The position numbers and the translations under genes were made by a program. This document shows positions 55,902-64,000 of a stretch of 64,000 nt of DNA, piece after piece. The stretch is from Trinickia dabaoshanensis. Its GTDB lineage: Bacteria; Pseudomonadota; Gammaproteobacteria; Burkholderiales; Burkholderiaceae. How positions within the stretch are numbered: the stretch's first letter is position 1; the number at the start of each line of letters is the position of its first letter. The DNA lies in assembly GCF_002879885.1 (NCBI RefSeq), contig NZ_PNYA01000041.1, forward strand, positions 1-64,000, written 5' to 3'. The notes below the pieces were generated by a model. It was not told where the DNA came from and searched no databases. It saw only the letters and a list, made by a program, of their open reading frames with translations.

Positions 55902-57839
55902 ATGAACACGCCCACGAATGGACAAACGCAGCCGATGCGAGCGCCGACGGTTGAGCATGAGCAGGAGCGTGACCATGCCCCCGATGCGATCGTGCATGCC
56001 GATGGGGATTCCGCCTCGATTGCGCTGATCGAGGCGCGGGAGCGCGAACGCGCCGGCGCCATTCCGTCACCGGCTCCGCCCTCCGAGCCGGCGTGCGGAT
56101 GCGCGACGCCCGAGACCACGCCCGCGGATGCACTCGATCGCGCCGCGCACGCTTTGATCGCCGCGGCGACGGGCGGGCTTTCACCCGCCTCGGCGCTGCT
56201 CGCGTGGATCGACTGGGCCGTTCATCTGGCGGTCTCGCCGGGCAAGAACGCGGCGCTGGCGATGCAAGCGGTACAAGATGGGCTGCGCACGTGGCCCGAA
56301 TGGACGCCGAGCCTGGGTGCAACCGGCAAACCGGCGGCTAACGAGCCGGCCGATCCCCGTTTTGCCGATCCGGCTTGGAATGCCTGGCCGTTCAGTGCCT
56401 ACCGCCACACGTTTCAAGCGGCGCAAGCGTGGTGGCAGCAAGCCAGCTCGGGGGTGCGCGGCGTCGAGCCGCATCACGAGCGGCTCGTGCAATTTTTTGC
56501 GCGCCAGTGGCTCGATGCGCTCGCGCCGAGCAACTTCGCCGCGACCAATCCGGCCGTGCTCTCGACGGCGTTGCGTACGCACGGAGCCAACTTCGCGTTC
56601 GGCGAGCGCAATTGGCTCGAAGACTACGGGCAATGGCTGTCGCGCATTCTGGGCACGAGCGGCAAAACGAAACCCGCGTTGAAGCCGGGCCGCGACGTGG
56701 CCGCAACGCCCGGCAAGGTCGTATGGCAAGGCCCGCTGTGCGAGCTGATTCAATATGCGCCGACGACGTCCAAGGTCGCGCGAGAAAGCGTGTTCATCGT
56801 CCCGGCCTGGATCATGAAGTACTACATCCTCGACTTGAAACCGGACGATTCGCTGGTGCGCTACCTCGTCGACGCCGGCTATACGGTCTTCATGATCTCC
56901 TGGCGCAACCCCGGCAGCGCGGCGCGCGATCTAGGGTTGAACGATTATTTGGAGCAAGGGCTGATGGCGGCGCTCGCCGTGGCGCGCGAGCGCACCCGCG
57001 GCGAACGCGTCCATGCTGTGGGCTACTGCTTGGGCGGCACGTTGCTTTCGATCGCGGCGGCGACGCTCGCGCGCGAAGCCAAGCGCACGCCCGAGACAGC
57101 CGAGGACCCGTTCGCCTCGGTCAGCTTGCTCGCCGCGCAGACCGATTTCAGCGAACCGGGGGAACTCGGCAATTTCATCGATGCAAGCGAACTCGCCGCG
57201 CTCGATGCGCTGATGTGGGAGCAGGGCTATCTCGACGGCGCGCAAATGGCCGCGGCGTTTCAGCTACTGAACGCGCGCGATCTGATTTGGTCGCGCATGA
57301 TGAGCGAATACTTGCTCGGGCGGCGCTCGAAGCCCAGCGACCTGATGTCGTGGAACGACGACACCACCCGCATGCCGTACCGGATGCACAGCGAGTATTT
57401 GACGCGGCTCTTTCTGCGCAACGATTTGGCGGAGGGACGGTATTGCGTGGATGGCCGGCCGATCGCGCTCGTCGATATCGAGGCGCCGCTTTTCGTAGTC
57501 GGCACGGAACGCGATCATGTTTCGCCCTGGCGTTCCGTCTACAAGCTGCACCTGTTCACGCATCAAGCGCTGACGTTCTTGCTGACGGCCGGTGGTCACA
57601 ACGCCGGAATCGTCTCCGAGCCGGGGCATCCGGGGCGGCACTATCGCGTGGCCACGCGCTCGCTCGATGCGCCGTATCGCAGTCCCGATGCGTTCGTCGC
57701 CGAAAACGCGCCGATCGAAGGCTCGTGGTGGCCGTGCTGGGTGAAGTGGCTCGAGGAGCGATCGAGCGGGACGGTCAAGGCGAGGGCGCTCGAGGCGCAA
57801 TGGCCGGACGCGCCGGGCGCCTACGTATTCGAGGGGTGA
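55902..57839 (+). CDS. phaC: class I poly(3-hydroxyalkanoate) synthase
   Basis: A 645-residue polymerase. The lipase-like box GYCLGG carries nucleophile Cys-376, and the partner His is in GGHNAGIV. An acidic, proline-rich N-terminal extension of about 80 residues makes it longer than the usual 590 or so. It polymerises 3-hydroxybutyryl-CoA into storage granules. Its last 19 bases overlap the convergent depolymerase gene. It is likely a second, oxygen-regulated PHA synthase. Confidence 0.92.
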   Translation: MNTPTNGQTQPMRAPTVEHEQERDHAPDAIVHADGDSASIALIEARERERAGAIPSPAPPSEPACGCATPETTPADALDRAAHALIAAATGGLSPASALLAWIDWAVHLAVSPGKNAALAMQAVQDGLRTWPEWTPSLGATGKPAANEPADPRFADPAWNAWPFSAYRHTFQAAQAWWQQASSGVRGVEPHHERLVQFFARQWLDALAPSNFAATNPAVLSTALRTHGANFAFGERNWLEDYGQWLSRILGTSGKTKPALKPGRDVAATPGKVVWQGPLCELIQYAPTTSKVARESVFIVPAWIMKYYILDLKPDDSLVRYLVDAGYTVFMISWRNPGSAARDLGLNDYLEQGLMAALAVARERTRGERVHAVGYCLGGTLLSIAAATLAREAKRTPETAEDPFASVSLLAAQTDFSEPGELGNFIDASELAALDALMWEQGYLDGAQMAAAFQLLNARDLIWSRMMSEYLLGRRSKPSDLMSWNDDTTRMPYRMHSEYLTRLFLRNDLAEGRYCVDGRPIALVDIEAPLFVVGTERDHVSPWRSVYKLHLFTHQALTFLLTAGGHNAGIVSEPGHPGRHYRVATRSLDAPYRSPDAFVAENAPIEGSWWPCWVKWLEERSSGTVKARALEAQWPDAPGAYVFEG

Positions 57840-59146
57840 GCCGCGGCGCGGGCCGTGGCCCAAAACGCTCGCAGCGCGGGATGAATGACTTCATGCCAGC
57901 GCGGCCCCGTGAATAAGTCGTAGTGATCGCAGTCCTCGACGGTCATACGCCTGCGCATCGTATCGGGTATCGCGGGGCACACCTCGTGCGCGGCATGCGT
58001 TTGGCCCGAGCCGGTGATGTCGTCGCGATCGCCTTCCACCGTGAAGAGCGCGGTTGCGGTCAACGTTTCGGGCCGCACGCGTCGCGCACCCACCGACCAC
58101 GTGCCGCGCGCCAAGCGCTGCTCTTGAAAAACGATGCGCAGCGTGTCGAGGAAGTAGTCTTCGTCCATGTCGAGCACGGCCGAATATTCCTTGAGCGAAC
58201 GCAGACTCGACGCAATGGCCGCGGCGTCGCCCGACATGCGGCTCGTCCAGTAGCGCGATTCGAGTGCGACTTGCCGATGCGGATGCGCGGCGACGATCGC
58301 CGCATGCTGGACGTAGCCGGGGTAGATGCGCCGTCCGGCGCCCGCGTAGCGCGGAGGAACGACGTCGATTACGGTGCGGCGAAACCATTCGATGTCGTGC
58401 GTGGCCGCAAGGCGATCGATCATCGTCGGATGCAGGCGCGTGTCGATCGGCCCGCCCATCAGCGTCACGCTCAGCGGCGCGAGCGCTTCGTTCGCCGCCG
58501 TGGCGAGCGCCGACGCGGCGAGTGCCGGCGGCGCCGCTTGGCAGACGGCGAGCACGTGCACGCCTCGGGCGGCGAGCTTACGCACGAAGCGTTCGACGGT
58601 CAGGACGTAATCGCTCAGTCCGAAATGGCCTTCGCTGAGCGGCACATCGCGCGCGTTGGCCCAATCGGTGACATAGACGTCCGCATCCTCGAGCATCGTT
58701 TCGACGGTCTCGCGCAACATCACGGCGTGGTGCCCCGCGAGCGGCGTGACGAGCAGCACGCAAGCTCGTTCATGCTCGTGCGGCGCCGCGCCGCTATCGG
58801 ACGAGCGGAAATCTTCTTGAAACGCGCTCTCGAACCGCCTTTCGAACCGGCGCAGCGCGCAAAACGGCGTGCGGTCCACCACGTCTTCGCCAATCGGTAC
58901 GCGCATCCCGGCGATTCGCACCGACTCGATATGAAACGGCGGAGGTTCGGGCGTGGCCTGCAAAAGCCGGTAGATCCAATCGCAGCCGGGCAGCGCGACG
59001 CTGGCCAAGCGCGCATCGCCTTCGTACGGAGCGCCGGCGTCGGCCGGTGCGGCGGGCGACGCGCCCCACGGAGCCGCGGCAAGGGCGGTCCATGCGTCCA
59101 GCGATCGCATCAGCGCACGCTGTGTTTCGAGCCATTGGTAGAGCAT
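57821..59146 (-). CDS. phaZ: intracellular PHB depolymerase
   Basis: A 441-residue enzyme of the Ralstonia PhaZ1 type. The nucleophile is Cys-202 in VLAVCQAAPPALAA, replacing the serine of lipases, as in PhaZ1. It mobilises PHB to hydroxybutyrate. A GGAGGC site precedes the ATG. It lies 115 bases downstream of a nitroreductase gene on the same strand and has no box of its own, so it is probably transcribed from the FNR-linked promoter at 59980-60020. Confidence 0.9.
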   Translation of the reverse strand: MLYQWLETQRALMRSLDAWTALAAAPWGASPAAPADAGAPYEGDARLASVALPGCDWIYRLLQATPEPPPFHIESVRIAGMRVPIGEDVVDRTPFCALRRFERRFESAFQEDFRSSDSGAAPHEHERACVLLVTPLAGHHAVMLRETVETMLEDADVYVTDWANARDVPLSEGHFGLSDYVLTVERFVRKLAARGVHVLAVCQAAPPALAASALATAANEALAPLSVTLMGGPIDTRLHPTMIDRLAATHDIEWFRRTVIDVVPPRYAGAGRRIYPGYVQHAAIVAAHPHRQVALESRYWTSRMSGDAAAIASSLRSLKEYSAVLDMDEDYFLDTLRIVFQEQRLARGTWSVGARRVRPETLTATALFTVEGDRDDITGSGQTHAAHEVCPAIPDTMRRRMTVEDCDHYDLFTGPRWHEVIHPALRAFWATARAAAHPSNT

Positions 59147-59261
59147 GGTCGCCTCCGGCCGGTACCGCGTTGCAAGGGATGCGCGGCGCCCGCGCATGAG
59201 ACCCACTCGCGTCCAAACAGCACGCGAACGATCCGGCCCCGCATGCGGCGAAGGCCGCCGC

Positions 59262-59930
59262 TCAGCTATTTTGCGCAGCGCCGAGATCGGCTAGCAACCC
59301 CACCGTTTGCGCGAGGATCGGGGTTTCGTCCTCGTTCAAGCTGAGCGCGTCGGCCAGCAGCCGCCGATTGATCCAGCCGCGCACGACCGTCGCGAGTCCC
59401 GCCGAGGCGCAGTAGAGAGAAACGTTCTGCGCGATCGAACCGGCGGTGACGGCCGAAAACGTATCGCGTTGCGCCGCGGGCATCTCGAGCAGTTTGGAGC
59501 CGCGCACGACATAGATCAGATCGAGCGGCGCCGCGCCGACGAAGTCCTGATATCCCGTCATCCCGCGTGCATCGACGGCATGCTTGAGGATCAGCCGATG
59601 CGTGCCGGGATCGTAGCGGTAAACGCCTTGAGGCAGCGCCGCATAGATGTCGATCTCTTGCACGCCGTGCGGCGAGGGTGCGGTGCGTCCGCCGGAAAGC
59701 GGCCGGTTCAGGCCATCGGCGGCCCAAAGCAACTCGCCCAGCGTTGCGAGCGAGAGCGGGCGCGGCAGAAACTCGCGGGTACTCGAACGAAACGACAGCG
59801 CGGTCAGCAAGGGCACGCCCGAGCGCAGGTCGGGCCGCGGCAAGTCGATGGCGGCGGGCGCTTCGCCTCCCGCGGGCTGAGGACGCGCCTGCTCGGACGG
59901 GGCATAGGTGAGCCAAGGGGTTGCGGTCAT
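59262..59930 (-). CDS. SagB/ThcOx-type nitroreductase-family protein
   Basis: A 222-residue FMN-fold protein with RSSTREF at the N-terminus, LLWAADG, and IAQNVSLYCASAGLATVVRG as the dimer and flavin region. It groups with SagB-type oxidoreductases, but no precursor peptide or cyclodehydratase gene is near. A GGAG site precedes the ATG. An FNR-like box lies upstream. Confidence 0.85.
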   Translation of the reverse strand: MTATPWLTYAPSEQARPQPAGGEAPAAIDLPRPDLRSGVPLLTALSFRSSTREFLPRPLSLATLGELLWAADGLNRPLSGGRTAPSPHGVQEIDIYAALPQGVYRYDPGTHRLILKHAVDARGMTGYQDFVGAAPLDLIYVVRGSKLLEMPAAQRDTFSAVTAGSIAQNVSLYCASAGLATVVRGWINRRLLADALSLNEDETPILAQTVGLLADLGAAQNS

Positions 59931-59979
59931 GGAATTCTCCGTCGAATGGGCCGCGCGATCGGGCCGGCCCTACGTCTCG

Positions 59980-60020
59980 ACGATAGCGGGCCGGGCGCGG
60001 GCGAGGTTGATTTCAGTCAA
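59980..60020 (-). promoter_or_regulatory. FNR-like box and promoter of the nitroreductase-phaZ transcript
   Basis: TTGATTTCAGTCAA (60007-60020) is an intact dyad. On the minus strand TATCGT (59985-59980) is centred 31 bases away. The left-hand gene set ends here; ppiD starts to the right from a separate promoter. Confidence 0.7.
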
Positions 60021-60043
60021 CGGCGCGCGAGCCCGGGGCAAAT

Positions 60044-60073
60044 TGCCGAGTCATGCCGCACCTGTTGTACTAT
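60044..60073 (+). promoter_or_regulatory. candidate promoter of ppiD
   Basis: TTGCCG (60044-60049), an 18-base spacer and TACTAT (60068-60073), followed by a leader of about 25 bases. Confidence 0.5.
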
Positions 60074-60105
60074 TGGGCGTTTTTGTCCAACGTAACCGGT
60101 CACGC

Positions 60106-62037
60106 ATGCTCGATTTCTTTCGCAACCATCAGCGCTTGATGATGCTCATACTCGTCCTGGTCATCGTGCCGGGGCTGGGCGTTCTCGGCATACAAGGCTT
60201 TCGCGGCTTTTTCGATGAAAGTGCGAACGTCGCGAGCGTCAACGGACACAAGATCACCCGCACCGAATTCGACGGCGCCATGCGCCAGCAGTTGGATCAG
60301 GCTCGCCAGTTCCTCGGTGCGAAGTTCGACGCCAAGGCGCTCGATACGCCGGCTCGCCGCCGCGATCTGCTCGACAACCTCATTCAGCAGCGCGCGCTGG
60401 CCGACGAAACGCAGCGCGAGTATCTGACGGCATCGGACGACGCCGTGCGCCGCGCGCTGCTCGCCGATCCCGTCATCGCCTCGCTGCGCAAGCCCGATGG
60501 CTCGATCGACGTCGATCGCTACAAGCAATTGCTCGCGATGCGGGGCATGACGCCCGAGCAATACGACGAGAGCGTGCGCTATGGCCTCGCGATCGATCAA
60601 ATCCCGCAAAGCATCGAGACGACCGCGTTCACGACGAAGTCACTGGCCGAGCGCATCTCGCAACTGGCCGAAGCGCAGCGCACCGTTCAGCCGCTCGTGC
60701 TGCACGCGAGCGACTACGCGTCGAAGGTGCAGCCGACCGACGCGCAACTCGCGGCCTACTACGCGGCTCACGGCGCCGAGTTCGCGACGCCGGCCACGGC
60801 GACGATCGACTACCTCGTCTTGTCGCCCGCTACGCTGGCGACGGGGGCGGCCCCGAGCGATGCCGACGCGAAGAAGTACTACGACGATAACGTCGCGCAC
60901 TACACGACGCCGCGCGAAGTGCGCGTAAGCCAGATTCTGATCGCATCGCCGAAAACGGCGAGCCCGGCTGACGATGCCAAGGCGAAGGCGAAAGCCGAGT
61001 CCGTGCTGGCAGAGGTCAAGGCGCATCCGGATCAATTCGCTGAGATCGCGCAAAAAGAGTCGCAAGATCCTGGCTCCGCGGCGAGGGGCGGCGATCTGGG
61101 CTGGTCGACGAGCGGCGTGCTGACGGGCGAGCCGTCGTTCGATAAGGCGGCCATGGCTTTGAACAAGGGCGAGGTCAGCGCACTCGTGCATTCTTCGTAC
61201 GGTTACCACGTCATCGAGGCGACCGACGTCAAGCCTGCCGCGACGAAGCCGTTCGCCGAGGTGAAAGACGCCATCGTCAAGGACTTGAAGACGCAGCTCG
61301 CGGCCAAGTCGTTCAGCGACGATGCCGACGGCTTCACGTCGAGCGTCTACGAGCAGGCCAAGAGCCTGAAGCCGACCGCCGACAAGTACAAGTTGCCGGT
61401 GCAAACGGCCAAGGTGACGCCGAATGCGAATCCGGCACTGCCGCCCGATAGCCCGCTGAACAATCCGAAGTTCCTCGCGGCCGTCTTTGCCGACGATTCG
61501 ATCAAGAATCACAACAACACGCAAGCGATCGACGTGGGCAATAGCACGCTGATCGCGGCGCACGTGAACGACTACAAGCCGGCCACGACGCCGCCGCTCG
61601 CATCGATCAAGGATGCGGTACGCGCGAAGTACATCGCCGAGCAAGCGGCCGAGCTCGCGCGTAAGGATGGCGAAGCGAAGCTCGCGGAAGTGCAAAAGAC
61701 GAAGTCGACGGCCGGTTTCGGCGCCGAGCAGAAGGTATCGCGCACCGACGCGCAAGCCGTTTCGCCGCTCGCGCTCAGCGCCATCTTCAAGGCGGACGAC
61801 ACCAAGCTGCCGGCGTACGTCGGGGTCGATCTCGGCAAGGACGGGTATGCGATCTATCGCGTGAACGGCGTCGTGCCGCCCGCGCCGATCGACGCGCCGC
61901 GTCTTGCGGCTGCTCAGCGCGAGTTGGCCCAGGTCGAGGCGCAAACACAGTTGGAAGCGTACGTCGCGTCGCTGCGTCATCGCTCCAAGGTCAAGCTTTA
62001 CGGTTCGCTCGAATCGTCGCAGAACGATTCGCAATGA
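60106..62037 (+). CDS. ppiD: PpiD-type periplasmic folding factor
   Basis: A 643-residue protein anchored by one N-terminal membrane helix (about 12-32), with a SurA-like chaperone region, a parvulin domain (about 275-365; ILIASP, KESQDPGSAARGGDLGW, GYHVIEATDV) and a long C-terminal region. It assists folding of outer-membrane proteins at the translocon. The start at 60106 matches family N-termini (MLDFFRNHQ). In many proteobacteria it directly follows hupB. Confidence 0.93.
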   Translation: MLDFFRNHQRLMMLILVLVIVPGLGVLGIQGFRGFFDESANVASVNGHKITRTEFDGAMRQQLDQARQFLGAKFDAKALDTPARRRDLLDNLIQQRALADETQREYLTASDDAVRRALLADPVIASLRKPDGSIDVDRYKQLLAMRGMTPEQYDESVRYGLAIDQIPQSIETTAFTTKSLAERISQLAEAQRTVQPLVLHASDYASKVQPTDAQLAAYYAAHGAEFATPATATIDYLVLSPATLATGAAPSDADAKKYYDDNVAHYTTPREVRVSQILIASPKTASPADDAKAKAKAESVLAEVKAHPDQFAEIAQKESQDPGSAARGGDLGWSTSGVLTGEPSFDKAAMALNKGEVSALVHSSYGYHVIEATDVKPAATKPFAEVKDAIVKDLKTQLAAKSFSDDADGFTSSVYEQAKSLKPTADKYKLPVQTAKVTPNANPALPPDSPLNNPKFLAAVFADDSIKNHNNTQAIDVGNSTLIAAHVNDYKPATTPPLASIKDAVRAKYIAEQAAELARKDGEAKLAEVQKTKSTAGFGAEQKVSRTDAQAVSPLALSAIFKADDTKLPAYVGVDLGKDGYAIYRVNGVVPPAPIDAPRLAAAQRELAQVEAQTQLEAYVASLRHRSKVKLYGSLESSQNDSQ

Positions 62038-62048
62038 TCGAACCCGAC

Positions 62049-62073
62049 CCGGTCGCTGCGCGGCGGCGACCGG
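62049..62073. terminator. hairpin between convergent ppiD and tesA
   Basis: An 8-bp inverted repeat (CCGGTCGC and its complement) with a 9-base loop and no T-tract; it may serve both genes. Confidence 0.4.
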
Positions 62074-62100
62074 ATCGGTTGCGTGAGCGGTAACGCGCGG

Positions 62101-62766
62101 TTACTTACGCAGTAACGGCGCCAAAACCGGCCAGACGTTCTCGAGCAGCGCCGGTTGCGCTTGTTGTGTCGGGTGCATCTGATCGGACTGGAACATCTCG
62201 GGCCGGTTTTCGATTCCGGCCAACAAGAACGGCACGAGACGCGTGTTCATCTCGTGAGCCACCGAGGCGTACATGGCGTGAAAGCGCTGCGTGTAGGCCA
62301 GGCCGTAGTTCGACGGCACATACATTCCCACGAGCACCACCTTGGCATGGCCTTGCTGCGCCTGTTCGACGATCGTGCGCAAGTTGTCCTCGCTCGTCGT
62401 GAGCGGCACGCCTCGCAGCGCGTCGTTGGCGCCCAGCTCCACGATCACGATCGACGGCTTGAGCCTTTCCATCAACTCGGGCATGCGTGCCCGCCCACCG
62501 CTCGTCGTATCGCCGCTGATGCTTGCGTTCGCAACGCTATAATCGATCCGCTCTTGCGCGAGCCGCTTGCGCAATAGCGCGACCCAGCCGGTGTCGCGAG
62601 GCAGCCCGTATTCGGCGGAGATGCTATCGCCGAGCACGACGATGACAGGACGGGTTGCTTCCGCGCTGTGTGCCGGTGTTGCGCTGAGCGAGGTGAGTCC
62701 GACGAGGCCCGAGGCCACGAGTGCGGCCGCGGCCGCGGTACCGAAAATCCAGCGACGCTTGTTCAT
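62101..62766 (-). CDS. tesA: TesA-type SGNH arylesterase/thioesterase
   Basis: A 221-residue exported hydrolase. Signal peptide about 1-35 (AHSA end); block I GDSIS with the nucleophile Ser, block III GAND, and block V DQMHP with the catalytic Asp and His. The E. coli relative TesA is periplasmic acyl-CoA thioesterase I/lysophospholipase. Its start codon overlaps that of the divergent ybbA (CATG), and no ribosome site is evident. Confidence 0.9.
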   Translation of the reverse strand: MNKRRWIFGTAAAAALVASGLVGLTSLSATPAHSAEATRPVIVVLGDSISAEYGLPRDTGWVALLRKRLAQERIDYSVANASISGDTTSGGRARMPELMERLKPSIVIVELGANDALRGVPLTTSEDNLRTIVEQAQQGHAKVVLVGMYVPSNYGLAYTQRFHAMYASVAHEMNTRLVPFLLAGIENRPEMFQSDQMHPTQQAQPALLENVWPVLAPLLRK

Positions 62767-63451
62767 GCCAGAAAACACCAATGCCGTTATCGAAGTGCGC
62801 AGTTTATGCAAGCGGGTCAAGGATGCAACGGGCGAGCTGACGATACTCGACGATATCGAGTTCGACGTCGCCGCCGGCACGAGCGTGGCGATCGTGGGGG
62901 CATCCGGCTCGGGCAAGTCGACGTTGCTCGGCTTGCTCGCGGGCTTGGACAATGCCACCTCGGGTTCGGTTCGCCTGCTCGGGCACGATCTTTCGATGCT
63001 ATCGGAAGACGAGCGAGCGCGGCTGAGAAATGGCTCGATCGGCTTCGTCTTCCAGTCGTTTCAACTGATGCCGCATTTGACCGCGCTCGAAAACGTGCGC
63101 TTGCCGCTGGAGCTGCAAGGCGGCATCGATGCGCACGAAGCCACCGAGCGAGCGAGCGCATTGCTCGAACGCGTGGGCTTGGGGGCCCGCATGCGGCACT
63201 ATCCGAAGCTGCTCTCGGGCGGGGAGCAGCAACGCGTCGCGTTGGCGCGCGCGTTCGTTACCCGCCCGGCGATCCTGTTCGCCGACGAGCCCACGGGAAG
63301 CCTCGACGCCGCCACGGGTCACGCGGTGATCGACCTGATGTTCGAGCTGAACGCGGCGCACGGGGCGACGCTCGTGCTCGTCACCCACGATACCGAACTC
63401 GCGCGCCGCTGCACGCGCCGCGTCACGATCGAAGCCGGCCGCGTCGTCTGA
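62765..63451 (+). CDS. ybbA: YbbA-type ABC transporter ATPase
   Basis: A 228-residue ABC ATPase of the LolD/MacB group: Walker [10 protein letters not shown], signature [15 protein letters not shown], Walker [14 protein letters not shown]-loop VTHD. The [11 protein letters not shown] start resembles that of E. coli YbbA, which is also divergent from tesA. A YbbP-type permease gene is not found downstream; pgi follows on the other strand. Confidence 0.9.
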   Translation: MPENTNAVIEVRSLCKRVKDATGELTILDDIEFDVAAGTSVAIVGASGSGKSTLLGLLAGLDNATSGSVRLLGHDLSMLSEDERARLRNGSIGFVFQSFQLMPHLTALENVRLPLELQGGIDAHEATERASALLERVGLGARMRHYPKLLSGGEQQRVALARAFVTRPAILFADEPTGSLDAATGHAVIDLMFELNAAHGATLVLVTHDTELARRCTRRVTIEAGRVV

Positions 63452-63478
63452 CCCGGCCGGCTAGATGCTTAGCAAGGT

Positions 63479-64000
63479 TTAGTCGCGCTGCGCCGCGCGA
63501 CGCGCGCGCTCGATGAGCGCCGAGGTCGACGAGTCGTGCTTGTTCGCATCGAACGCCGGGTTCGTCAGATCCGCTTCCACGACTTTGCCGAGAATCTTGC
63601 CGAGCTCGACGCCCCATTGATCGAACGGATTGATGTTCCAGACCGCCGCTTGTACGAGCACCTTATGCTCGTACAACGCGATCAGCGCGCCGAGCGAACG
63701 GGCGGTGAGCGAGTCGAGCAGCAGCGTCGTGGACGGCCGGTTGCCCGGGAACACGAGGTGCGGCACGAGTTCGGGCTTGTCCGCCCCGGCAACCTTGCGC
63801 GCTTCCTCTTCGGTGCGGCCGAGCATGAGCGCTTCGCTTTGGGCGAAGCAATTGGCGAGCAGCTTCGGATGATGGCTCACTAGCGGATGCTCGGGCGTGA
63901 GCACGGCGATGAAGTCGATCGGAACGATCGTCGGGCCTTGGTGCAGCATCTGGAAGAACGCGTGCTGGCCGTTCGTGCCGGGTTCGCCCCAGGTCACGGC
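63479..64000 (-). CDS. pgi: glucose-6-phosphate isomerase, C-terminal part
   Basis: The reading frame is open to the window edge, so only the last 173 residues are seen. Signatures [19 protein letters not shown] and the C-terminal [11 protein letters not shown] identify Pgi. It interconverts glucose-6-phosphate and fructose-6-phosphate. The gene ends 27 bases from ybbA, convergently. Confidence 0.96.
   Translation of the reverse strand, partial: AVTWGEPGTNGQHAFFQMLHQGPTIVPIDFIAVLTPEHPLVSHHPKLLANCFAQSEALMLGRTEEEARKVAGADKPELVPHLVFPGNRPSTTLLLDSLTARSLGALIALYEHKVLVQAAVWNINPFDQWGVELGKILGKVVEADLTNPAFDANKHDSSTSALIERARRAAQRD

Noticed and set aside
59262-59930. Thiazole/oxazole peptide biosynthesis locus (because of the SagB-like protein)
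   Set aside because: No YcaO cyclodehydratase or precursor peptide is encoded nearby; the context is a low-oxygen cluster.
59931-60105. Possible att repeat of the tRNA-Val 3' end before ppiD
   Set aside because: I looked for a copy of the T-arm and acceptor end here and found none, so tRNA-mediated integration is not supported.
1-64000. CRISPR array, IS element, prophage or restriction/defence genes
   Set aside because: No regularly spaced repeats, transposase, integrase, phage structural or defence-type domains were recognised.

Overview
The window is high-GC DNA with the gene content of a betaproteobacterium of the Burkholderia / Paraburkholderia / Trinickia group. The evidence is the tig-clpP-clpX-lon-hupB-tRNA-Val core, a DUF4148 protein, a eut set without microcompartment genes, and an FNR-linked cluster that resembles the low-oxygen-activated (lxa) locus known from Burkholderia cenocepacia. 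Genus cannot be fixed from the sequence alone. I found no IS element, integrase, phage gene, CRISPR array or rRNA.

Layout. 1-2290: end of an RbbA/YhhJ-type ABC export system. 2439-12037: an arginine-fermentation region. It holds a degenerate carbamate kinase paralogue and an orphan pair of F1-ATPase gamma and epsilon genes. Divergent from these is an arcD-ODC-arcA-arcB-arcC operon behind an FNR-type box (ODC = ornithine decarboxylase). 12086-13111: an AdhP-like alcohol dehydrogenase, also behind an FNR-type box. 13187-17831: ethanolamine use (eat, eutB, eutC, eutR). 18095-19977: small unknown genes and an orphan NarL-type response regulator. 20024-24001: a PanE-like reductase and class II aldolase pair with a palindromic operator, tRNA-Leu(UAG), a MarR regulator and glycerate kinase. 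24399-31273: the protein quality-control core tig, clpP, clpX, lon, hupB and tRNA-Val(UAC). 31569-37552: MFS exporter, LysR regulator, DUF4148 protein, Ohr with a TetR regulator, and a PAS-PAS-GGDEF protein. 37676-47949: IclR regulator, sugar ABC importer and a non-phosphorylating L-fucose-type (6-deoxy-sugar) oxidative pathway. 47995-59930: the low-oxygen cluster, with cytochrome c, DUF1488, two nitroreductase-family proteins, alcohol dehydrogenase, FNR itself, two universal stress proteins, acetate kinase and PHB synthesis and mobilisation (phaB, phaC, phaZ). 60106-64000: ppiD, tesA, ybbA and the end of pgi.

How it fits together. A true FNR, with all four cluster cysteines at E. coli spacing, is encoded at 51511-52287. 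Nine FNR-like boxes (TTGAT-N4-ATCAA type) lie in promoter regions of the arginine operon and the low-oxygen cluster. At eight of them a -10-like hexamer lies 31-33 bp from the box centre, as expected for class II FNR promoters; two boxes have such hexamers on both sides. The picture is an oxygen-limitation programme. ATP would come from arginine (arcABC) and acetyl phosphate (ackA), reductant would be disposed of by alcohol dehydrogenases, nitroreductases and PHB, and stress proteins would be made. The most unusual parts are the orphan gamma-epsilon pair and the pseudo-carbamate kinase beside arcD, and the fact that about 29 kb of catabolic and low-oxygen genes separates hupB/tRNA-Val from ppiD, which are neighbours in many proteobacteria.
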